A stretch of 6,379 nucleotides of DNA, taken from assembly GCA_002483395.1 (NCBI GenBank), contig DLHV01000073.1:14984-21362 (forward strand). Reading direction: 5' to 3'. Source of the DNA: Chloracidobacterium sp. UBA7659. GTDB lineage: Bacteria > Acidobacteriota > Blastocatellia > Pyrinomonadales > Pyrinomonadaceae. This document shows, one piece after another, positions 1 to 5,164 of this stretch (the stretch's first letter is position 1; each line of letters starts with the position of its first letter). A program made the translations under genes and the position numbers. Below the pieces are notes generated by a model. The model did no database searches. It worked only from the letters and a program-made list of their open reading frames with translations, and was not told where the DNA came from.

Positions 1-1556
1 CATCCCCGCTCCTCGGTCCACTTCGCGCCCAAAAGAAGTTGCGCCGAGAGTTCGGCGGCAAAGCTAAACCTGAGATGTGCTTCGCCATTGGCCCCTACAA
101 CTACGTCGATAACGGGAACGAGCACCACTGGGATCGGCCCGATAAAGAAAACGATCGGCTTGAAATAATGAGTTGACAGTTTGATTTCCTTTTGGAGCGT
201 ACCGTTGAATTCCCCGGATACTCGAAGGTTGCTGTAATGGTCGACGCCCAAACGCCCCTCCATGCGGTCGACACAAACCGGTGGAACTTCAAAACAGGGT
301 TCGACGCCAAAGCCGACGTCATACCCCGCGTTAAAGCGTATGTAACCCTGAATGCGGATGTGGCCGTCCCCGTTGACACCGCCGCCGCTGACAGAGCCGT
401 CGAGCGTGATATCTACAGAGGTCTCGAAGTCATAGTCGTCGCCCACAACGCCGGGAGCTTGCACAGCCTCCGGCGTCCGGGACAACGTGCGGAAGGTTAC
501 TCCGGGACGAGCCGCTTCTGTCCTCAGCAGATCGCCTGGACGGAGGGCCGCCGCGGCGTCAAGCGTGCCCTGCTGAATGGCTTCGTTGAAACTTGCCTGA
601 ATGGTTTCAAGTACAAAGCCATCATGTACCCTTTTGATCGCTGTGACCTTGCGCAAATAACCGTTAGGCGCGGCTGTGCTCGGTTCGCTCACCAGGACGT
701 CGCCGCGGTTTAGGCTATCGAGCAGGGGAGTTCTCGGTGAAAAAACCATCCTGCCTGTTGCAGGATCGTAGGCGCTCAATGCGTTTCTTGTTGCTTCATC
801 GCTGATTTTTGTCGTGCCGGGAATGACGGCAGGTTGGTACACTCCTCTGAGTGCCAACTCTATCTCGGTTGCCGAACAAGGCACCTGATCGTTGGCGAGC
901 AGCACAGCGGTTTCTTCCGCGCTCAGACCAAACTCGATTCTTAGTACCGAAGCGACCTGCGAACACGATTTTCCCAAAAAGCGCATAAGTCTTACGCGAA
1001 GGGTCGGATTTTTTTCGATCAGAAACTTGATCGGCCACGTCCGGCCGAACGTGTTGTAAACATCGGGCGTGAGATCGATCGAACCCAACTGAATATCGGC
1101 AATCAGGACCCGCACGCGATAGGTTTTATCATCCAAATTGATCGGTTCGGTGTCCCAGTTAACGATATAATGGTGATCTTGCCCTGTGGTTGCGATGCGC
1201 AGCCGCTCTGAGCCGCCACCTTGAGACGTAAAAGTACGAACGATAGGGCAATTGCCCCCGCTCACTTCGCAGATCTCGACGGAGAGATAATTGAGCAGGG
1301 ACGGATCAAACCTTTCAGGATCGCCGCCCCCGGGCGCGAGCGGTTGAAGAAAGTGAAAAGCAGCGGAATCGGAGACAGAGGATTGAGTTACGGCCAACGG
1401 TTCCGACAGGCCGTTGTCGAAAAGAAAGTCGGCGGCCCCCGATTTGACCGTTTCCGCGATTTGGGCACGGGTCGAGGGGGACATCGACAGGGCGATGACG
1501 GCCGTAAGGGTGAGTAGAACGCCCATCGCCATAACTAATTGCTTGTGTTTTTTCAT
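1..1556 (-). CDS. Secreted multidomain protein of unknown function, N-terminal 518 residues (3' end outside window)
   Basis: I translated this frame by hand from ATG 1556 to the left edge and found no stop, so the gene continues outside the window. The start is fixed by a GGAGG five bases upstream. Residues 1-32 look like a signal peptide: KKHK, then a hydrophobic stretch, then STRA-Q. Residues about 84-181 form a beta-rich module ending in GRTWPIKFLIE, which resembles the RTLPIKFRIE ending I recall in acidobacterial secreted proteins. Residues 188-240 look helical, with two LS/CS-type helical units. Residues 262-330 carry a segment with GDVLVS, LRKVTAI and ETIQASFNEAIQQG, a pattern I recall from uncharacterised secreted bacterial proteins. 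Residues 370-518 are beta-rich, with GPIPVVLVPVIDVVVGANG at 473-491. No catalytic motif is visible. It lies 59 bp after the preceding gene and is likely co-transcribed. The reading frame is secure; the function is unknown. Confidence 0.85.
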   Translation of the reverse strand, partial: MKKHKQLVMAMGVLLTLTAVIALSMSPSTRAQIAETVKSGAADFLFDNGLSEPLAVTQSSVSDSAAFHFLQPLAPGGGDPERFDPSLLNYLSVEICEVSGGNCPIVRTFTSQGGGSERLRIATTGQDHHYIVNWDTEPINLDDKTYRVRVLIADIQLGSIDLTPDVYNTFGRTWPIKFLIEKNPTLRVRLMRFLGKSCSQVASVLRIEFGLSAEETAVLLANDQVPCSATEIELALRGVYQPAVIPGTTKISDEATRNALSAYDPATGRMVFSPRTPLLDSLNRGDVLVSEPSTAAPNGYLRKVTAIKRVHDGFVLETIQASFNEAIQQGTLDAAAALRPGDLLRTEAARPGVTFRTLSRTPEAVQAPGVVGDDYDFETSVDITLDGSVSGGGVNGDGHIRIQGYIRFNAGYDVGFGVEPCFEVPPVCVDRMEGRLGVDHYSNLRVSGEFNGTLQKEIKLSTHYFKPIVFFIGPIPVVLVPVIDVVVGANGEAHLRFSFAAELSAQLLLGAKWTEERG

Positions 1557-1561
1557 GACAG

Positions 1562-1566
1562 CCTCC
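1562..1566 (-). promoter_or_regulatory. Shine-Dalgarno GGAGG for the leftmost gene
   Basis: The minus strand reads GGAGG followed by CTGTC and then the ATG at 1556. This is a five-base spacing and a near-perfect match to the anti-Shine-Dalgarno sequence. It selects this start over the internal ATGs at codons 9 and 11. Confidence 0.8.
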
Positions 1567-1615
1567 ATTTAGTTGTTGATAAGTACGACCGACGCAAACG
1601 ACAGCCGGACTTTGT

Positions 1616-3727
1616 TTACAGTCCCCACAAAAAAGGATTCCATTCAGATCTGATTGGTCCAGAATACAGTTCGGGCAATAGGCCAGGCGGCCACATGTTC
1701 CCATCTAAAGTGAAAAGTAATCCGGTGAGCGCGGATGACGGCACGAGATGAATTCCGCTTGTCGCACCCGTAATGTTCGCGGACAAAAATTCAAAGTGGA
1801 CAACCGGGGGTGTCGGCGCCGCCACACCTCTGAAGTCTTTTGCGTCGAACTTAAGGAGAATAAAATAGGTGCCGGCTGAAGGTGCGGTCCAGCTAACCGT
1901 AACGGATCCGGTCGTGGAGTTTTGAGTAAACAAGGGCCTCAAGTGGTCGACACAGTTTGCATTGAAAACGTTGCTGCCTTTTGCGAGACCCCATGGCGTA
2001 TTGAAATTTCCGGTTGTAATCGACTGGTCAATGACAACCGAGTTTTGACCGGATGCTGAAGTCACGCGGAGCCAGTAATTGACGGTGCCAGGATCGACAG
2101 CGCTTATGTTCCCCGTGCGCGACCTGACCGTATACTGCGCTGTGCTTATCGTAGCCGCCATGCCCGACGCAAATTCGGAACAGTTCGTAGCTGACGACGT
2201 AATCTGACTAACCGGCGGTGTTGGAGTTGGCGTAGGTGTCGGCGTAGGTGTCGGCGTGGGTGTCGGCGTTGGTGTTGGAGTCGGCGTTGGTGTCGGCGTC
2301 GGAGTTGGTGTTGGAGTCGGCGTTGGTGTCGGCGTCGGAGTTGGTGTTGGAGTCGGAGTTGGCGTCGGTGTTGGAGTCGGCGTTGGAGTCGGCGTTGGCG
2401 TCGGGGTTGGCGTCGGAGTCGGAGTCGGCGCCGCGCCACCCGAAAGGCTTGCCGCGAGCAGGGTCACATTTCCAAAAGAGTTGTAAATCTGGCTCGCCGT
2501 CCAGGTCACAGTAAGCGATTGTCCAACCGAAGCGGAGCGGAAGTTTAGTGTATAAACTGAATTGCTCGTGTCCGCAGAATTCGCAACCGAGGTATCGATA
2601 TAGGTAGGAGCACTTCCGTCACTCAAACTTGCTTCGAATCGTCCACCGGCCGACCACAATCCGACGTACATCCGCAACGTCCGAGGGGTTGTGTCCGCCG
2701 GCACGGTTACTCGAAACCCGTTGTTCAAACCCATTACCCATAGGCCGGTAGCAACGTTCGAGGCGGAGGCAGTTGGCGTTCCTCCAGTCCAGTTAAAGAG
2801 CGTCAAATTACCGGTAAGTTGCTGCACGGTTCCCGTTCCCAAAAGAGTGTAGTTGCTGATCTGCGGCGTCACACCGCTCTTGTGGTTGTAGTTCGTGCCG
2901 CCTAACCCCCAGTGGGCCCAATCGGCGATACCCTCCGAGGAAAGATTCACACTTGCCAGCGGGGTTGCACTAGTCACCGAAAGTGATCCTGATCCCCCCG
3001 CAGCGTTAACCGTCACGGTAAGCTCATCCGTTGCAGACAATGCACCATCGTTTCCGGTCAGCCTGAGGACATAAGTCCCTGCCACACTGAAGCTTGCGAT
3101 CGTATTAAGAGCGTTGGCATTGCCGAAGATCACCGTTCCCGGACCGCTCACCGTGCTCCAGGTCGTCGATAACGTGGCCGGCGGTTTCGGTAACCCGTCG
3201 TCGCTTGCGGTCCCGGTCAAAGATACACTCGACGGCAGCGTAACTGTCTGGTCGCTTCCTGCATTAACCTGAGGCGCCTGGTTTACAGGAGTAGGCGTCG
3301 GTGTTGGCGTCGGTTGGCCAAAGTCCCGTACTAAAACCACCAAGTAGGTTGACTGAGTGTTACCTCCAGAATCATATGCCTTGGCCTCGAGCATGTGTTT
3401 TCCATTGCCCGTACCCGTCCAATTGAAATTAGCCGCAACAAGGGTCTGGCTTGGCACGACGTTGGTCGATGCGGTCAGGAACTGATCGATATATAGTTCA
3501 ATACGGCTGATTCCTACATCGTTGCTTGCCTCGACGGTCAAAGGAATTTGCGTTGAGGTACTCGAGTACTGGCGCAGCCCAATGAATCTCACCACAGGCG
3601 AAGCGTCAATGGCCGGATCTAACCGGTCAGCCGTAGCCGAAGCCAGTGAAGTGATCGAGATGGTAACAAGTGTCAGCAGGGCCAACGTCCGTTTGAAACG
3701 CAGCGGCCAACGCAGCGATATGAACAT
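1616..3727 (-). CDS. Secreted modular protein: Ig-like, PKD-like, DWAHWG domain, long Thr-Pro linker, C-terminal beta domain
   Basis: This is a 703-residue exported protein with no recognisable catalytic motif. The reading frame stays open back to an ATG at 4075, but I chose ATG 3727 because it begins a classic signal peptide: Arg/Lys at residues 6-13, a hydrophobic core, then an ASATA cleavage region near 30-34. The Shine-Dalgarno there is weak (TTAAAG). Domains: about 43-135 an Ig-like module; 139-147 a short PT linker; about 150-240 a PKD/K319L-type domain beginning [17 protein letters not shown]; about 245-430 an uncharacterised beta-rich domain with DWAHWG and [14 protein letters not shown]; 434-504 an uninterrupted Pro/Thr tract; about 506-670 a beta-rich domain with two Cys (in ATNCSEF and NANCVDH) that could form a disulfide. 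The last 30 or so residues look unlike a folded domain end. It follows its own promoter and precedes another secreted-protein gene by 59 bp. A role in surface adhesion or glycan binding is inference only. Confidence 0.85.
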   Translation of the reverse strand: MFISLRWPLRFKRTLALLTLVTISITSLASATADRLDPAIDASPVVRFIGLRQYSSTSTQIPLTVEASNDVGISRIELYIDQFLTASTNVVPSQTLVAANFNWTGTGNGKHMLEAKAYDSGGNTQSTYLVVLVRDFGQPTPTPTPTPVNQAPQVNAGSDQTVTLPSSVSLTGTASDDGLPKPPATLSTTWSTVSGPGTVIFGNANALNTIASFSVAGTYVLRLTGNDGALSATDELTVTVNAAGGSGSLSVTSATPLASVNLSSEGIADWAHWGLGGTNYNHKSGVTPQISNYTLLGTGTVQQLTGNLTLFNWTGGTPTASASNVATGLWVMGLNNGFRVTVPADTTPRTLRMYVGLWSAGGRFEASLSDGSAPTYIDTSVANSADTSNSVYTLNFRSASVGQSLTVTWTASQIYNSFGNVTLLAASLSGGAAPTPTPTPTPTPTPTPTPTPTPTPTPTPTPTPTPTPTPTPTPTPTPTPTPTPTPTPTPTPTPTPTPTPTPTPPVSQITSSATNCSEFASGMAATISTAQYTVRSRTGNISAVDPGTVNYWLRVTSASGQNSVVIDQSITTGNFNTPWGLAKGSNVFNANCVDHLRPLFTQNSTTGSVTVSWTAPSAGTYFILLKFDAKDFRGVAAPTPPVVHFEFLSANITGATSGIHLVPSSALTGLLFTLDGNMWPPGLLPELYSGPIRSEWNPFLWGL
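2216..2428 (-). repeat. Thr-Pro codon tract: 6-bp minisatellite encoding a 71-residue (Pro-Thr)n linker
   Basis: A 213-bp run encodes alternating Pro and Thr without interruption: 36 Pro and 35 Thr, with one more Pro directly after. The period is 6 bp, with variable third bases. Inside it a 36-bp unit is perfectly repeated at 2271-2306 and 2307-2342, and the first 14 bases recur at 2343-2356. This points to recent slippage or unequal exchange. In the protein it is a stiff, extended spacer between the DWAHWG domain and the C-terminal domain. The opposite strand reads as a poly-Gly-Val or similar shadow frame. Confidence 0.95.
3287..3313 (-). repeat. Short Pro-Thr linker (nine residues) between Ig-like and PKD-like domains
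   Basis: Nine codons alternate Pro and Thr (PTPTPTPTP) at residues 139-147 of the modular secreted protein. It marks a domain boundary and uses the same hexamer type as the long tract further on. Confidence 0.9.
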
Positions 3728-3779
3728 CTTTAATTTAATGCTAGTTACTAAATACTCAAAATTAAGTGGGGTACAGCAA

Positions 3780-3824
3780 CTGAAGATAACTGCCTTTCGG
3801 GACGCTTCAGAGGGTTTTTGCGTC
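3780..3824 (-). promoter_or_regulatory. Candidate structured 5' leader (H-type pseudoknot topology)
   Basis: Reading along the predicted transcript, GACGC (3824-3820) can pair with GCGTC (3805-3801), leaving an A-rich loop. In that loop CTGAAG (3810-3805) is perfectly complementary to CTTCAG downstream (3785-3780). The two stems interleave and share one base (3805). Between them sits CCGAAAGG (3800-3793), a two-pair hairpin with a GAAA tetraloop. The element begins within a few bases of the predicted transcription start. I do not recognise a known riboswitch class in it; base order does not fit the c-di-GMP-I aptamer. Chance complementarity is possible. Confidence 0.35.
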
Positions 3825-3840
3825 GTTAAACTAGTTAAAC
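3825..3840. repeat. GTTAAAC direct repeat overlapping the predicted -10
   Basis: The plus strand reads GTTAAAC, TA, GTTAAAC: two perfect 7-bp copies with a 9-bp period. One covers the -10 hexamer and the other the expected transcription start, a position where a bound repressor would block initiation. The sequence is seen; the operator role is inference. Confidence 0.4.
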
Positions 3841-3862
3841 CTGTCGAGAGCCTCTTTGTCAA
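3834..3862 (-). promoter_or_regulatory. Predicted sigma70-type promoter for the modular secreted protein
   Basis: On the minus strand a perfect TTGACA (3862-3857) is followed by exactly 17 bases and then TTTAAC (3839-3834), a 4-of-6 match to the -10 consensus. The expected start of transcription is near 3827, giving a leader of about 100 nt before ATG 3727. The -10 lies in one copy of a GTTAAAC direct repeat. The -10 is imperfect and the phylum's sigma preferences are not certain. Confidence 0.55.
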
Positions 3863-3897
3863 GAAAAAAATCTTTAATACAGGCCGTAATAAACTAA

Positions 3898-4020
3898 ATG
3901 ATCGACCATTGATCGGCCACAATCGTCCTTCGAATCGACCGGATCGATTAATTAACCAAGCACTGGTCGGTAGAATGAATGAGCAGGTAGTAAAACCAAT
4001 TGTGTGAGTCATGATCGACC
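3898..4020. repeat. Four ATCGRCC motifs upstream of the promoter, including a perfect 10-bp direct repeat
   Basis: ATGATCGACC occurs identically at 3898-3907 and 4011-4020. The 7-bp core ATCGRCC also occurs at 3912-3918 (with G) and 3934-3940. All four copies have the same orientation and lie upstream of the -35 at 3862. This is the arrangement expected for regulator binding sites, but no regulator gene is in view and the core is short. Confidence 0.35.
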
Positions 4021-4130
4021 GGTGGGAAAACTCAACCGGAGCATTTAAGCGAGAGTTGGGGTAGGTCTGAACCAAACCAGTAAAGGCTTTCGGGGGGCTA
4101 GTGGACTACCCACAAGATTGAAAGCAACAG

Positions 4131-5105
4131 TTATCGATCGAATAGCGACGACACTGAAGCTGATAATGGAAGGCGATAGATGACGATGGCGTTGTAAAGT
4201 GACCATGCCGCGACGGTGATCAGTAAGGGCCTATCTTTCAAAAGCATTTTGCTTGGATTCCCACCATTTTCGGGGTGATAAATGAGCGCCAGGTAACGCA
4301 GCATGCCGTAAATCACAAACACCGTCCCGTAAATCAGAGCATCAGTGCCGAACCTTTCCACTGTTTCGGGCGCCACGGTATAAAGCGCATACGAAACAAT
4401 GGCCGCTCCTATCAAAATGATGTTTACCTGTTCAAGGTATGCAACCGAATACTGACCCAAAACCTTCCGGTGTTCTACCGCGTTGTTTGACAACGTCAGC
4501 AATTCCTGCCGCCGTTTAGAAAACGCAAGAAACAACGCAAGTAAGAATGCGCAAGCAATCAGCCAATGCGTTGGCACAACACTTATCGCCGCGGCTCCGC
4601 CAATAACACGCAGCACAAATCCCGACGCGATCACAATACAATCCAGCACTATCAATCGCTTCAAGGACAAACTGTACGCGATTATTAATACAAAATATAT
4701 GATCGCAATGGCAGCGAAGCTGGTACCGAGCCGCCACGCCAGGAAAAATGCTGCTGTCGCGAGCGCCGCAGAGAACAATAATGCCGCCGGAACGGGAAGC
4801 TCACCGGAGCTGATCGGTCGATTCCGTTTTTCCGGGTGAGCCCTGTCTTCGTCGGCGTCGATCCAGTCGTTTAAAATATAGAGTGAGCTCGCTAACAAGC
4901 AAAAAATGCCGAATGCCGCGAGAGATGAGCCGACCGCCGAAACGTCTGTTAGTTTCCGGCCAAACAAAAGTGGCGCGAAGATAAAAAGATTCTTTACCCA
5001 CTGATGAGGGCGCACACTTGTCAGCAGCAAGCTTAACCATCTTTTCCGTCCTAGTTTTGTTTCGGCTGCTTTACTTGGCGAGAACGTTGACACTTGTTCC
5101 GACAT
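4131..5105 (-). CDS. UbiA-family prenyltransferase, probable decaprenyl-phosphate phosphoribosyltransferase
   Basis: This 324-residue integral membrane enzyme probably transfers 5-phosphoribose from PRPP to decaprenyl (or another polyprenyl) phosphate at the cytoplasmic face, the first step towards polyprenyl-phosphoarabinose or -ribose donors. It opens with SVRPHQWVKNLFIFAPLLFG (residues 30-49), typical of this branch. The UbiA Asp-rich motif NDxxDxxxD is intact at N79, D80, D83 and D87, followed by RNRPISSG (94-101). A second conserved segment, YSLSLKR with D155, lies at 144-155. Hydrophobic stretches fit the family's eight to nine helices, and the length is close to that of Rv3806c-type proteins. 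An AGAGG about four bases before ATG 5105 supports the start. It lies 59 bp after the propeller-like gene and ahead of a long regulatory gap. No DprE1/DprE2-like epimerase gene is in view. It is less like UbiA of ubiquinone synthesis, but another polyprenyl-phosphate transferase activity remains possible. Confidence 0.83.
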   Translation of the reverse strand: MSEQVSTFSPSKAAETKLGRKRWLSLLLTSVRPHQWVKNLFIFAPLLFGRKLTDVSAVGSSLAAFGIFCLLASSLYILNDWIDADEDRAHPEKRNRPISSGELPVPAALLFSAALATAAFFLAWRLGTSFAAIAIIYFVLIIAYSLSLKRLIVLDCIVIASGFVLRVIGGAAAISVVPTHWLIACAFLLALFLAFSKRRQELLTLSNNAVEHRKVLGQYSVAYLEQVNIILIGAAIVSYALYTVAPETVERFGTDALIYGTVFVIYGMLRYLALIYHPENGGNPSKMLLKDRPLLITVAAWSLYNAIVIYRLPLSASVSSLFDR

Positions 5106-5109
5106 AATC

Positions 5110-5114
5110 CCTCT
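5110..5114 (-). promoter_or_regulatory. Shine-Dalgarno AGAGG for the prenyltransferase
   Basis: The minus strand reads AGAGGGATT directly before ATG 5105, a purine-rich site at short (about four-base) spacing. No other start in this frame lies upstream with a better site. Confidence 0.55.
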
Positions 5115-5164
5115 TAAGCCATGTATTCACGCGATTTGATAGTTGCATTGGATCTTCTGTAACG

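Larger units (their letters stand above)
3728..4130. other. 403-bp intergenic regulatory region between the prenyltransferase and the modular secreted protein
   Basis: No convincing gene lies here. An open frame continues upstream from the secreted protein to 4075, but its translation is Ser/Phe/Arg-rich, has no domain character and would bury the signal peptide. The region is more AT-rich than its neighbours near the gene start. It holds a promoter (3834-3862), four ATCGRCC motifs (3901-4020) and a potentially folded leader (3780-3824). No hairpin followed by a U-run was found after the prenyltransferase stop, so no intrinsic terminator is called. Confidence 0.7.

Noticed and set aside
192..713. 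Plus-strand 173-codon frame
   Set aside because: It lies opposite the continuous minus-strand coding frame of the leftmost secreted protein and has no recognisable protein features.
2146..2439. Arg/Leu-rich minus-strand frame across the Pro/Thr tract
   Set aside because: It is an out-of-frame reading of the same repeat inside a well-supported gene.
2248..2514. Plus-strand open frames rich in Gly-Val or Ser-Ala-Leu opposite the Pro/Thr tract
   Set aside because: They are antisense readings of the 6-bp repeat, with no start signal and no homology character.
3780..3824. c-di-GMP-I (GEMM) riboswitch
   Set aside because: GACGCAAA and a GAAA tetraloop are present, but in the wrong order and without the second arm of that aptamer.
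3728..4075. N-terminal extension of the modular secreted protein to an ATG at 4075 (819 residues in total)
   Set aside because: The added 116 residues have no domain character, would bury the signal peptide that starts at ATG 3727, and overlap the predicted promoter and leader. The frame is open by chance.
4081..4113. Intrinsic terminator after the prenyltransferase (GTGG/CCAC short stem and nearby GC-rich run)
   Set aside because: The stem has only four pairs and no U-run follows it on the minus strand.
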